DNA of 64,000 nt from Micromonospora sp. NBC_01813 (GCF_035917335.1 NZ_CP109067.1:3719001-3783000), one strand, 5' to 3'; counted from the first letter of the stretch, positions 9,213 to 18,518 are shown. Numbers and translations: made by a program. Notes: a model not told the origin generated them from the sequence alone.

Positions 9213-12200
9213 TCAGCGGACGGCGATCCGGTACGCCTGGACGATCGTCTGCCGCATCGTGTTGCCGGCCCGGTCGGTCACCGAGGCGCGCAACGACACG
9301 TACCCGTCCTGCCTCGGGTGGCTGACCATGGCGGCCCAACCCGCCTTCGCCGACCGTACCTCGGCCCGCTGCCAGGTCTCCCCACCGTCGTAGGACGCCT
9401 CGATCACCGGCTTGCGGATGCCGATCCCGGCCACCCCCGGCTGGTGCGCGACCGTGAACGGGATCTCCATCGTCCGGCCGGCGGTGGCGGTGTTGGCCGG
9501 GTCGAGGCTCGGCGCGAACCGCACCGCCATCACCGGCAACGCCGCCGTCTGGTTCCGGGCGACCGGCCCGGACGGGAACGTCCACACCCCGCTGACCGAG
9601 GTCGAGAAGTCGCTCACCGCGTGGGTCGCGGCGACCTCCAGCCGGTAGTTCGCCAATGCCCGGGGCACCTCGAACCAGCCGTACCCGGGGTACTCGCTCT
9701 CCCCGACCAGCTTGCCGTCGCGGTACAGCGCCGTGCGACCGGTCTCGGTCAGCACCCCGCCGGGATGGCCGTGTGCGTCGCCGAACAGCGGCACCTCAAC
9801 GGCGATCATGTTGCCGTCGCGGCGCACCCAGCCGCCCGGCTGGTCCGTGGCGGCGAAGACCGGCCCGTACGGCGCGACGTTCCAGGTGTCCAGGGTCCGT
9901 TTGCCGGGTTGGAGGCGCTGCGGCGGCGAGGAGAGCACCGCGGTGTACTCCGGCCAGTCCTGGCCCTCGACCGCCCGGGAGAACTCCAGCGAACTCGTCC
10001 AGCTCAACGAACTGTCGACGCTGTAGTGCTCCACCCGTACGCTCGGCAGCTCGACCGGGACGACGATCGCCCACGCCCCCGGATCACGCGCCTCACGCAT
10101 CGGGAAGACGACCCGCTCGACGCCGTCGCCATGGTCGACGCCACGGAACCGGTGCCGCACGGTGGCCAGGTCGCGTGGCCGGTAGTGGCGGGTGAAGCCG
10201 GTGGGCAGCCGATCGGCGAAGAACTCGGTGAGCCCGTAGAAGTACGGACTGGCGGCGAAGCCGCCCTCGCCGTCGGGGCGCAGCCACTGGCTGTTGATGT
10301 TGGTGGTGAACTCGCCCGTGCGCGGTGGCGCCCCGGCCTGACCGGTGGAGAGCCCGTCGTAGGTCTCCGCGAGCAGCCCGACTCCGCCACTGGCCTCGGT
10401 CCAGTAGACGAGGTTGATGTCGACCAGCGCCGGCCGGGCGGTCTCTTCGGGGACCGTGACCCGCACCGGTTCGCTCTCGCGGGCGTCGAAGGTGACGGTG
10501 GTGTCCGCTTCGAGCTTGAGGTTCGGCTGAGCCAGGACCGCGACCTCGTACTCCTCCGCTTCCTCGTCGACGACCCGGGTGATCACGCTGGACAGGCCGT
10601 ACCGGCCGGCCGGCAGCCGGACGGTGGCGGTACCCGACCCGTCGCCACCCCACGGCATCGCGTCCACCTGCTGGTCCAGCCCGACGCCCACGGTCCAGTA
10701 GTCGTCGGTCGGCGCACCCGTCTGGTCGACGTGGGCAAAGGAGAGGTCGTAGCTCTCCACTTCCCGGTTGACGCCGAACGGGGTGCTGACCTGCACCCCG
10801 TCGTCGCCGCTGGCGACCAGGTGCCCGGAGTAGTAGCCGTCCGGCACGTCGACACTGGTGTCGGCGGTGACGGTGACCTCGGCGGTGCCGCCGGCCGGCA
10901 CGGTCACCTCGGTGGCGCCGACGCTGAACATGCCTGCCGGTGCGGCGACGGCCGCCGCCGCGCCGCCGTCGACCGACAGCGTCAAGGTCTGCTCGGTGGT
11001 GCCGGTGTTGCGGTAGGTGACCGTCTCGACCACCGGCTCGTCGTCGTGGTGCGGCCAGGCGGTGCGTCCGAACGAGATGCTGGCCGGCGTCGTGGTCACC
11101 GTCTGGGTGATGGCGCGGGCCACGTCGACCCGGCCGGCACCCTGCTGGTACGCGGTGGCGTCGGGCTGTGGCGCGGCGGACCCCATCAGCCCGGACTTGA
11201 GCCGCTGTGCGGTCCAGCCGGGGTGTTTCTGGGCCAGCAACGCCACCGCGCCGGTGACGTGCGGCGCGGCCATCGACGTGCCGGAGGCGGCGACGTAGTG
11301 CTCGTCGACCGGCTCGCCGAGGGTGGTGCCGGCGGCGCGGGCGGCGACGATGTCGACACCCGGCGCGGTCAGGTCCGGCTTGACCGTGTCGTCTCCGATG
11401 CGTGGTCCCCGGCTGGAGAAGTCGGCGAGGACGTCGTCGCGGTCCACCGCGCCGACGGTGAGCGCCGCGGCGGCGCTGCCCGGTGAGGCGATGGTCCGGT
11501 CACCGCCGGAGTTGCCGGCCGAGATGACGAAGAGCGAGCCGGTCTCGGCGGTCAGCGTGTCGACCGCCTCCTCCAGCGGGTCGATCTCCGGGGTGTCCCA
11601 GCCGCCCAGGCTGACGTTGATGACGGTGGCCCGCTGGTCGGCGGCGGCCCACTGCATTCCGGCCAGCAACGCCGACTCGGTGCACCAGTACGACTCGCAG
11701 ACCTTGCCGGAGATGAGCGTGGCGTCGGGGGCCACGCCACGCTTGGCGCCGTCGGAGGCGGCACCGCTACCGGCGATGATCGACGCCACGTGGGTGCCGT
11801 GACCGACCGTGTCCGCCGGGTCGGGGTCCTCGGTGAAGTTCTCCGACCGGGCGACCTTGCCGGCCAGGTCTGGGTGGTCGGCGTCGATCCCGCTGTCCAG
11901 CACGGCGACGGTCACCCCGGCCCCGGTGAACCCGGCGTCGTGTGCGGCCGGGGCGCCGATCTGCCCGACGCTGTGCTCGAGCAGGAGTTGCCGCTTGCCG
12001 TCCAGCCAGACGCGGGCAAGCCCGGAACCGGCGGTCAACGACCGCGCGCCGGCCGGGCCGGCCGCCGGATCGCCGCTGGCGAGGGTCGTCCAGAAGTCGG
12101 CGGCGGCGCCCTTGTCGACGCTCGCGGCGGCGCCGCCGATCGCGGGCAGTTCCCGGGTGGCCCGGGTCGCGGCGAGCGCCGCACCGGCCCGGCGGGCGAC

Positions 12201-12620
12201 GGCCGGGTCGGCGTACTCGACGAGCAGCGGGATCCGCCGGGTGGCGGCGTCGTGATAGCCGGCCGAGATCAGGTTGGTGATGTTGAACAGTCGCCGGTCG
12301 AGTGCGCCCGCCTGGATCAGCGGTTGGGCGTCGGACGGGACGACGTACAGCCCGTCTGCCCTGCGGTAGGTGTGGAAGCGCAGGTGGCCGCGGCCGGCGG
12401 CGGGTCGTACGGCGGTGCCGTGGGCGGTGACGACGATCCGGTCACCGGTGATCAGGGTGACGGTGTCGGCGGGGGCGGGTGTGGCGGCCCGGGCGGCGGC
12501 ACCCTGGGGCGTTGGCGCGGGCTGCCGGGCGGCGGCGGGTGCGGACTGGCCGAGGCCGATCAGGCTGGCCGTCAGTGCGACGACGAGCGCCGCTGCGGTG
12601 TGTTTCCTGACTGGATGCAA
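9213..12620 (-). CDS. Secreted S8 family serine peptidase (subtilisin-like), large
   Basis: Exported subtilase of 1135 aa. A basic N-terminus (HPVRKH), a hydrophobic stretch to about residue 25 and an Ala-rich AxA-type site indicate a Sec signal peptide. The catalytic triad is intact: Asp in VAVLDSGIDADHPDL near residue 242, His in GHGTHVASI near 275, and Ser in SGTSMAAPHVTGA near 449, with the oxyanion Asn in ISAGNSGGD. Some 650 residues of beta-rich C-terminal domains follow, including a Fn3-like region and a final YDGGETW-type segment. The start is TTG at 12620, backed by GGGGAGG 6 nt upstream; no nearby ATG or GTG gives a better signal peptide. A perfect 20-bp palindrome overlaps that ribosome site. 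Probably degrades extracellular protein. Confidence 0.9.
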   Translation of the reverse strand: MHPVRKHTAAALVVALTASLIGLGQSAPAAARQPAPTPQGAAARAATPAPADTVTLITGDRIVVTAHGTAVRPAAGRGHLRFHTYRRADGLYVVPSDAQPLIQAGALDRRLFNITNLISAGYHDAATRRIPLLVEYADPAVARRAGAALAATRATRELPAIGGAAASVDKGAAADFWTTLASGDPAAGPAGARSLTAGSGLARVWLDGKRQLLLEHSVGQIGAPAAHDAGFTGAGVTVAVLDSGIDADHPDLAGKVARSENFTEDPDPADTVGHGTHVASIIAGSGAASDGAKRGVAPDATLISGKVCESYWCTESALLAGMQWAAADQRATVINVSLGGWDTPEIDPLEEAVDTLTAETGSLFVISAGNSGGDRTIASPGSAAAALTVGAVDRDDVLADFSSRGPRIGDDTVKPDLTAPGVDIVAARAAGTTLGEPVDEHYVAASGTSMAAPHVTGAVALLAQKHPGWTAQRLKSGLMGSAAPQPDATAYQQGAGRVDVARAITQTVTTTPASISFGRTAWPHHDDEPVVETVTYRNTGTTEQTLTLSVDGGAAAAVAAPAGMFSVGATEVTVPAGGTAEVTVTADTSVDVPDGYYSGHLVASGDDGVQVSTPFGVNREVESYDLSFAHVDQTGAPTDDYWTVGVGLDQQVDAMPWGGDGSGTATVRLPAGRYGLSSVITRVVDEEAEEYEVAVLAQPNLKLEADTTVTFDARESEPVRVTVPEETARPALVDINLVYWTEASGGVGLLAETYDGLSTGQAGAPPRTGEFTTNINSQWLRPDGEGGFAASPYFYGLTEFFADRLPTGFTRHYRPRDLATVRHRFRGVDHGDGVERVVFPMREARDPGAWAIVVPVELPSVRVEHYSVDSSLSWTSSLEFSRAVEGQDWPEYTAVLSSPPQRLQPGKRTLDTWNVAPYGPVFAATDQPGGWVRRDGNMIAVEVPLFGDAHGHPGGVLTETGRTALYRDGKLVGESEYPGYGWFEVPRALANYRLEVAATHAVSDFSTSVSGVWTFPSGPVARNQTAALPVMAVRFAPSLDPANTATAGRTMEIPFTVAHQPGVAGIGIRKPVIEASYDGGETWQRAEVRSAKAGWAAMVSHPRQDGYVSLRASVTDRAGNTMRQTIVQAYRIAVR

Positions 12621-12630
12621 CGTGAACCTC

Positions 12631-12650
12631 CCCGTTGGACGTCCAACGGG
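12631..12650. promoter_or_regulatory. Perfect 20-bp palindrome abutting the subtilase Shine-Dalgarno
   Basis: CCCGTTGGACGTCCAACGGG is its own reverse complement with no central gap. On the minus strand its last bases run directly into the GGAGG of the subtilase ribosome site. It could be a repressor operator or an RNA hairpin that occludes translation initiation. Confidence 0.55.
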
Positions 12651-12793
12651 ACGTCTGGGTCGTGATCCGAAGCCCCAGGATTACATACGCGGTATGCACA
12701 TCGATTGCTAGAAACTCGGGATAATAAGGACGCGTTCCACACGGATTGCGACGCTCACGCGACAGATCGTCGCTACGGCCGGGTCGCCAGGCC

Positions 12794-12855
12794 GGATCGA
12801 CCCGACCGCTACGGCAGGATCGACCCGACCGCTAGGGCAGGATCGACCCGACCGG
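12794..12855. repeat. 23-bp tandem repeat at the 3' end of the GGDEF-EAL gene
   Basis: Units at 12794-12816 and 12817-12839 (one mismatch) and a partial third at 12840-12855, each beginning GGATCGACCCGACCG. The third copy encodes the last residues of the GGDEF-EAL protein; the second contains its TAG stop, and the first carries a TAG in the same relative place. Confidence 0.85.
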
Positions 12856-15800
12856 CTGGCCACCGGCCAGCCAGGCCGTCGCGTCCCGCTCCGCCAGCGG
12901 CCGGGAGAAGAGATAGCCCTGTCCGAACCCGCACCCCAGATCGCCCAGCAGGTTCCGATCCGCCACGGTCTCGATGCCCTCGGCGACCACCGCCAGGCCG
13001 AGGGTGTGCGCCAGCCGGATGATCCCGTCCACCAGCGACCGCTGCCGGGTGGAGAACGCCATCTCGGCGGTGAACGAGCGGTCGATCTTCACCACGTCGA
13101 TCGGTAGCTGCCGCAGGTAGCTCAGCGACGAGAAGCCGGTGCCGAAGTCGTCGATCGCCATCCGCAGCCCGAGCTCACGCAGCTGCGCCAGGTCCGACCA
13201 GATGTGGTCGTCGCTCTCCAGCAGCAGGCTCTCGGTCAGCTCCAGCATCACCGACTCCGCCGGCAGGCCACCCTCGGCGAGCTGCTGGCGGACCTTCGCG
13301 ACGAACCCGGCCGCCCGGAACTGCCGGGCCGACACGTTGACGCTGACGTACGGCACGGTCCCCGCCGGCAGGCAGATCTGCCACTGCGCCGCCGCCGCGA
13401 TCGCCCGGCGCAGCACCCAGTCACCGATCGGCTCGATCAGCCCGGTCTCCTCCGCGACGTCGATGAACTGGTCCGGGCGCAGCAGCCCCAACGTCGGATG
13501 GCGCCAGCGCAGCAGGGCCTCCAGCCCGACCGCGCAGCCGGTGGCCAGCTCGACGATCGGCTGGTACTCGACGACGAAGTCGGTCTCCACGTCGGCCCGC
13601 TCCAGGGTGGTCCGCAGTTCCATCCGGTGGACCAGGCTGACGTGCAGGGCCGGCTGGAAGCGCCGCCACCGCCCCTTGCCCTCGTCCTTCGCCACGTACA
13701 GGGCGAGATCGGCGTGCCGCAGCAACTCGTCGGTGCCGACGGCGTCCGCCGTGGTGGCCACCCCGACGCTGACGGCTCCCCCGACCAGCCGGCCGGCCAG
13801 CCGGAACGGCTCGGTGAAGGCAGACACCACCCGCTGCGCCATCTGCTCCACCTCGGTCGGGTCCTCGGCGTCGTCGACCAGCGCCGCGAACTCGTCCCCA
13901 CCCAGCCGGGCAGCCATGTCGGCCGAGCCCAGGGTGGCCGCCAGCCGGTTCGCGACGGCGATCAGCAACTCGTCGCCCGACTGGTGGCCCATCGTGTCGT
14001 TGACCACCTTGAAATCATCAAGATCAATGAACAGTACGCCGACCGTGTGGTTGCCCCGCTGGGCCCGGGCCACCGCCTGCTGCACCCGGTCGTGGAAGAG
14101 CACCCGGTTCGCCAGCCCGGTCAACGAATCGTGGAACGCCCGATGGGTCAGCTCGCGCTCCAGCCGGCGCCGCTCGGTGACGTCCCGCAAGGTGAGGACC
14201 AGGCCGCGTACCGTCCGGTCCGACCGCAGATCCCGGCAGCTCACCTCGACCTGTACGGCGCTTCCGTCGGCGTGTCGCAGCTGCCAGTCCTGCCAGTCGT
14301 GGGCCTCGCCCGAGGACCGGACCATCGCCAGCCCTTCGACGACCTGCTCGTGGTCGTCGAAGTCGACCAGGTCGGTCACCATGCCACAGTCGGTGACCGG
14401 CCGGCCCAGCACCGTCTGCACGGCTGGGCTGGCATACCGGATCCGGCCGTCGTCCTCGACGATCAGGATGATGTCCACGCTGTTGTGCACCAGCGTCCGG
14501 AAGTACGCCTCGGCGTCCCGCTGGTTGATCTCGTCGCTGAGCCGGATCCGCTCCAGCGCCATCGCCGCGTGGCCGGTGAGCACCTCGATGGCGTCGCGCA
14601 GCACGCCCAGCACCGCCGTCTCGGCCGACACCAGCAGGACCCCGGCCCGCGGCCCGCGCGCGGCCCGGCCCGCGTCGACCGGGCGCGGGTCCGGACGCCG
14701 ATCGGAGCTCTGCCGGCGGGCGGTCGGCTGGGCCGGCACCGGTGCCGGCAGTGGCCGCTCGGGCAGCACCAACGGGCAGAGCAGCGCGAACGGGAACGAT
14801 CCGAGCTGGTTGGCCAGCATGGGGGTGAGCGCCGGCCGGCGCAGCATCCGGGTACGCCGTACCGCCGCCGCCGACGGCAGCAGCACCCCGGTCGCGGTGA
14901 CCGGCACCGACGGACCCCAGATGCTGCCGGCCAGCGCCGGCACCCCACCCGACTGGTTCAGGACCAGCACCAGCCGGTGCTCGGCGCTTTCCGGCACGAT
15001 CTGCCGCAGTCCGGCGCGAATCGCCCGGTCCACCTCGGCGGCATCGGCGGCCGAGACCAGCGCCGCACAGGCGTCCCGCAGCCCCTGCTCACGCCGCACC
15101 GTCTGACGGTGCACGGCGAGTACGTCGCCGAACCTGCTGAGCACCAGGGAGAAGACCACCGCCGAGGTGATCGCCAGCATGGCGCCGTCGCGGATCCGCC
15201 CGGTCAGCGACTCGATCAACAGGATCGTCGGGGCGATCATCGTGGCCAGGATCAGCAGCACCGCCCACGGACCGCTGACCTTGCCCTGCTCCACATCCAC
15301 CGGCTCGGACATCTGCGCCATCGACGGCTGCAGCCCCGCCGCGCCCCAGCAGACGTAGAGCAGCAACCAGCCGACCTCGATCGGACCGCCCGGCTGCCAC
15401 TGCCCGCCCAGCGTGGTCAGTCCGTAGAAGATGTCACTGACGAGCATCCCGCCGGCACCGACCAGCAACAGCAACAGGGCCGAGGTACGGGGATTCATCG
15501 CCAGCAGGCGGATCATCACCGCCAGAATCAACAGATCGCCAAGGGCGTACGCGGCGAGCAAAGACCGCTCGATCGGGGTCATCCCGGCCGCGGTGATGTA
15601 CGGGCCGATGATGAAGATCCAGGCAAGCAGCGTGGCGGCGCACAGGAATGTGAGGACGTCCAGCAATCTGGCCCGATCGCCGATCATCCGGTTGCTGCGG
15701 GTCAGCGTGAACAGTCCGGTGGCGGTCAGTGCGAATACGGTCAGATAGCAGAGCTCGGCGACGGGCGAGCCGGGAAACAGCGCGAACGTGGTGTCACCGG

Positions 15801-16008
15801 CGGCCAGCATGACGACGGCAGCCGCCAGACACCACCATGCCGCGGCTTGTTTCGGCCGGTAGCGGCGGATACCGAACACGATGCAACTCGCGCTCAGCGT
15901 ACCCAACGCCGGCCAGAGAATCGGATGCCAGCTGGGAGCGGCGAAGATCCCGACGGACAACAGGATCATCACCGTGGCATATCCGCCGGTGAGCTTGCGG
16001 ACCGACAC
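12832..16008 (-). CDS. Membrane-anchored PAS-GGDEF-EAL bifunctional diguanylate cyclase/phosphodiesterase
   Basis: Predicted cyclic-di-GMP turnover protein (1058 aa). In order: about nine to ten hydrophobic helices over the first ~320 residues, a GAF-like region, a PAS domain (about 499-620, FRTLVHNSVDIILIVEDDG), a GGDEF domain with intact RLGGDEF near 702, and an EAL domain with GLEALLRWRHP near 825 and DDFGTGFSSL/KIDRSF further on. Both active-site signatures are complete; the inhibitory I-site that would precede GGDEF as RxxD reads GSAD, so product inhibition may be missing. GTG at 16008 is chosen over an ATG at 16089 because GAGGGAGG precedes it, though close. Probably senses an unknown input through the membrane and PAS domains. 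The net direction of activity cannot be told from sequence. Confidence 0.88.
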   Translation of the reverse strand: MSVRKLTGGYATVMILLSVGIFAAPSWHPILWPALGTLSASCIVFGIRRYRPKQAAAWWCLAAAVVMLAAGDTTFALFPGSPVAELCYLTVFALTATGLFTLTRSNRMIGDRARLLDVLTFLCAATLLAWIFIIGPYITAAGMTPIERSLLAAYALGDLLILAVMIRLLAMNPRTSALLLLLVGAGGMLVSDIFYGLTTLGGQWQPGGPIEVGWLLLYVCWGAAGLQPSMAQMSEPVDVEQGKVSGPWAVLLILATMIAPTILLIESLTGRIRDGAMLAITSAVVFSLVLSRFGDVLAVHRQTVRREQGLRDACAALVSAADAAEVDRAIRAGLRQIVPESAEHRLVLVLNQSGGVPALAGSIWGPSVPVTATGVLLPSAAAVRRTRMLRRPALTPMLANQLGSFPFALLCPLVLPERPLPAPVPAQPTARRQSSDRRPDPRPVDAGRAARGPRAGVLLVSAETAVLGVLRDAIEVLTGHAAMALERIRLSDEINQRDAEAYFRTLVHNSVDIILIVEDDGRIRYASPAVQTVLGRPVTDCGMVTDLVDFDDHEQVVEGLAMVRSSGEAHDWQDWQLRHADGSAVQVEVSCRDLRSDRTVRGLVLTLRDVTERRRLERELTHRAFHDSLTGLANRVLFHDRVQQAVARAQRGNHTVGVLFIDLDDFKVVNDTMGHQSGDELLIAVANRLAATLGSADMAARLGGDEFAALVDDAEDPTEVEQMAQRVVSAFTEPFRLAGRLVGGAVSVGVATTADAVGTDELLRHADLALYVAKDEGKGRWRRFQPALHVSLVHRMELRTTLERADVETDFVVEYQPIVELATGCAVGLEALLRWRHPTLGLLRPDQFIDVAEETGLIEPIGDWVLRRAIAAAAQWQICLPAGTVPYVSVNVSARQFRAAGFVAKVRQQLAEGGLPAESVMLELTESLLLESDDHIWSDLAQLRELGLRMAIDDFGTGFSSLSYLRQLPIDVVKIDRSFTAEMAFSTRQRSLVDGIIRLAHTLGLAVVAEGIETVADRNLLGDLGCGFGQGYLFSRPLAERDATAWLAGGQPVGSILP

Positions 16009-16257
16009 GAGCCTCCCTCGGGCCGAAAGTGAACAGCCGCAGCGCGCCGGCTGGTGGGTCGGCGTCCGGCGAGCATCCGGACGAAACATCCACCGCTCGG
16101 TTTACCAGTCCGACAAGGCGTTGGCCATACTTCTGCCGGGCAATGGTCGACAACGTTGAGTCGCCGACAAGGGATACGATTTCCGGGATTGTCCAAGTGA
16201 CCGTCGAGTATGGTGGCGTCCACCTGGGCAAACGATTTACCTCGCCGGGCCGGCGGA

Positions 16258-16932
16258 TCAACTCGGCCGGGCGAGTGCCGCCGGAGCGGAGATGGTGAAT
16301 CTGGCCTCGACGACGGCGTGCACCGTCTGCACCTGTGGGTCGAGGTCGAGTTGCGGGGTGGACTCGGCAGCCAGGTCCACCGCGGCGAATCCGTGACCGC
16401 CGCCGCTGCGCAGCATCATCGGCTGCGGTGCCGCCATGCCGTGGTCGGCCAACTCGACCAGCCCGGTCACCTCGGCTCCGAGCGCGTCGGCGTAGTCGCG
16501 CGCGCGGGCGATCGCCTCGTCGATGGCCGCCCGGCGGGCCTGGCCGAACTCCGGGCTGGCCGGGCGCAGCGACCACCAGGGTCCGCTGATCTGGACCTGG
16601 TCCTGGTCGGCCAGCCGCAGCATCAGCTCGCCGAGCACGGTGAAGTCGACGACCGTGACGGTGGTGGTGACGCTGGCGTGATAGGCGGCGACCCGCTCGC
16701 CGGACCGTTTCCACTCGGGCCGCACCAACAGCGACCCGGACTCACGGCGCTCGATCGCCGTGCCGTAGCCGTCGATCAACGCGCGGACCGCGTCGCCCCG
16801 CTCGGCGAGTCGCTCCAGGGTGCCGGGTCGGTCCCGGCCCCGGGCCGAGACGGTCACCGCGAACCGGGCCAGCTCCGGCTGGACCTCCCGGGTCACCTCG
16901 CCTCGCACCGCCACCACCGCAGCGTCCACCAT
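16258..16932 (-). CDS. SIMPL domain-containing protein
   Basis: A 224-aa protein of the SIMPL (DUF541) family. The whole length corresponds to the domain: an initial beta-strand VVAVRGEVTREVQPELARF, the central SGPWWSLRP region and a C-terminal strand ending in VEARFTISA. Family members form oligomers and some are periplasmic or extracytoplasmic, but this one has no signal peptide. No enzymatic function is established for the family. It lies upstream of the GGDEF-EAL gene on the same strand but with a 249-bp gap, and 38 bp from the end of dapC, with which it may be cotranscribed. Confidence 0.8.
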   Translation of the reverse strand: MVDAAVVAVRGEVTREVQPELARFAVTVSARGRDRPGTLERLAERGDAVRALIDGYGTAIERRESGSLLVRPEWKRSGERVAAYHASVTTTVTVVDFTVLGELMLRLADQDQVQISGPWWSLRPASPEFGQARRAAIDEAIARARDYADALGAEVTGLVELADHGMAAPQPMMLRSGGGHGFAAVDLAAESTPQLDLDPQVQTVHAVVEARFTISAPAALARPS

Positions 16933-16970
16933 GCGGCCAGCCTAGCCGAGCCGGACCGGCGCGGCACCGG

Positions 16971-18116
16971 TCAGCCGAGCCGGCCGACCGCGGTGGTCAC
17001 CCGTTCGTCGCTGGCCGTCAGCGCGACCCGGACGTGACGCTGGCCGGCCGGACCGTAGAAGGCACCGGGCGCGACGAGGATGCCGCGCTCGGCGAACCAG
17101 TCCACCGTCGACCAGCAGTCCTCGTCCCGGCTGATCCACAGGTACAGCCCGGCGGTGGAGTGGAAGACGGTGAAGCCGGCACCGGTGAGCGCGGCGCGCA
17201 GCTGGTCGCGGCGGGCCGCGTACCGCTGCTGTTGGTCCGCCACGTGCTCGTCGTCGGTCAGCGCGGCGACCATCGCCGCCTGCACCGGGGCCGGCACGAT
17301 CATGCCGGCGTGCTTGCGGACCGCGAGCAACTCGCCGACGATCGCCGGGTCACCGGCGACGAACCCGGCCCGGTACCCGGCCAGGTTGCTGCGCTTGGAG
17401 AGCGAATGTACGGCGAGCAGACCGGTCAGGTCACCGCCGTGGACCTCCGCGCTGAGCACCGAGACGGGTTGCGCCTCCCAGCCGAGCGCGTGGTAACACT
17501 CGTCGCTGGCGACGACCGCGCCGCGCTCGCGCGCCCAGTCGACGACCTTGCGCAGGTGGCCGGCGGGCAGCACCTGACCGGTCGGGTTGCCCGGCGAGTT
17601 GACCCACACCAGACCGACCCGGGTCGACGGCCCGAGGGCGGTCAGCGAATCGGTGCGGACCACCTCGGCGCCGGCCAGCCGGGCACCTACCTCGTAGGTC
17701 GGATAGCAGACCGACGGCACCACCACGACATCGCCCGGGCCGAGCCCGAGCAGGGTGGGCAGCCAGGCGACCAGCTCCTTGGAGCCGATGGTCGGCAGCA
17801 CCCCGAGCCCGTCGGCCGGTGCGCCGCACTCCCGTACGCACCAGTCCCGGATCGTGTCGCGCAGCCGCGCACCGCCGGCGGTCATCGGATAGCCGGGGGT
17901 GTCGGTGGCGGCCCGCAACGCGTCCTGGATCACCGCCGGCACCGGATCGACGGGCGTGCCGACCGAGAGGTCGACGATGCCGTCGGGGTGCCGGGCGGCC
18001 TTGGCCTTGGCCGGCTCCAGCCGGTCCCAGGGAAAGTCCGGCAGGCCGGCCGCGACCGACCTGCCGGCGGCCCGCTGCCGCCGGCCGGCGACCGATCCTG
18101 CCGGTGACCCGGTCAG
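16971..18116 (-). CDS. dapC: Succinyldiaminopimelate transaminase
   Basis: PLP-dependent class I/II aminotransferase that converts N-succinyl-L-2-amino-6-ketopimelate to N-succinyl-LL-DAP; works between DapD and DapE. Diagnostic stretches: LPDFPWDRLEP at the N-terminus, SVGTPVDPVP, NSPGNPTGQ, SDECYHALGW and the PLP lysine in SLSKRSNLAGYRAGF near residue 240. No ATG, GTG or TTG exists in frame between the end of fdxA and the conserved LPDFPW block. The best start is a CTG at 18116 that overlaps the fdxA TGA by four bases (CTGA), with GGGGA about 6 nt upstream; that gives 381 aa. FdxA-DapC adjacency is common in actinobacteria and supports the name. Confidence 0.9.
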   Translation of the reverse strand: MTGSPAGSVAGRRQRAAGRSVAAGLPDFPWDRLEPAKAKAARHPDGIVDLSVGTPVDPVPAVIQDALRAATDTPGYPMTAGGARLRDTIRDWCVRECGAPADGLGVLPTIGSKELVAWLPTLLGLGPGDVVVVPSVCYPTYEVGARLAGAEVVRTDSLTALGPSTRVGLVWVNSPGNPTGQVLPAGHLRKVVDWARERGAVVASDECYHALGWEAQPVSVLSAEVHGGDLTGLLAVHSLSKRSNLAGYRAGFVAGDPAIVGELLAVRKHAGMIVPAPVQAAMVAALTDDEHVADQQQRYAARRDQLRAALTGAGFTVFHSTAGLYLWISRDEDCWSTVDWFAERGILVAPGAFYGPAGQRHVRVALTASDERVTTAVGRLG

Positions 18117-18439
18117 TGCGCGTCCCCGCGCGGCGGCTGGGCCGCGACGAAGGGGTTGTCCTTCTCGATCTTGCCGACCTTGGAGGCACCGCCGGGCGAA
18201 CCGAGTTCCTCGAAGAACTCGTAGTTCGCGGTGGTGTATTCCTTCCACTGCTCCGGCACGTCATCCTCGTAGAAGATCGCCTCGACCGGGCAGACCGGCT
18301 CGCAGGCACCGCAGTCGACGCACTCATCGGGGTGGATGTAGAGCATCCGGTTGCCCTCGTAGATGCAGTCGACCGGGCACTCCTCGATGCATGCCTTGTC
18401 GAGCACATCCACGCACGGCTCGGCGATGATGTAGGTCAC
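18113..18439 (-). CDS. fdxA: 7Fe-8S ferredoxin FdxA
   Basis: Small electron carrier of 108 aa with one 3Fe-4S and one 4Fe-4S cluster in relatives. The N-terminal half holds the cluster cysteines: CVDVLDKACIEECPVDC and then CVDCGACEPVCPVEAI. The acidic C-terminal extension (EQWKEYTTANYEFF) is typical of actinobacterial FdxA. GTG at 18439 is chosen because AAGGAAGG precedes it by 3 nt and the protein then starts TYIIAEPCVD as in the family. It forms an operon with dapC through a four-base overlap. The redox partner is unknown. Confidence 0.93.
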   Translation of the reverse strand: MTYIIAEPCVDVLDKACIEECPVDCIYEGNRMLYIHPDECVDCGACEPVCPVEAIFYEDDVPEQWKEYTTANYEFFEELGSPGGASKVGKIEKDNPFVAAQPPRGDAH

Positions 18440-18518
18440 TGGCCTTCCTTCCCGCACGACATGCCGCGATCGCCCGCGGCGTTCCGAGCCTAGTATCTCG
18501 CCGGGAAGGGGGTCGATC

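Noticed and set aside
16029-16298. Plus-strand frame of 89 codons between the SIMPL and GGDEF-EAL genes
   Set aside because: No ribosome site, low-complexity sequence, and overlap with the likely promoter of the minus-strand gene.
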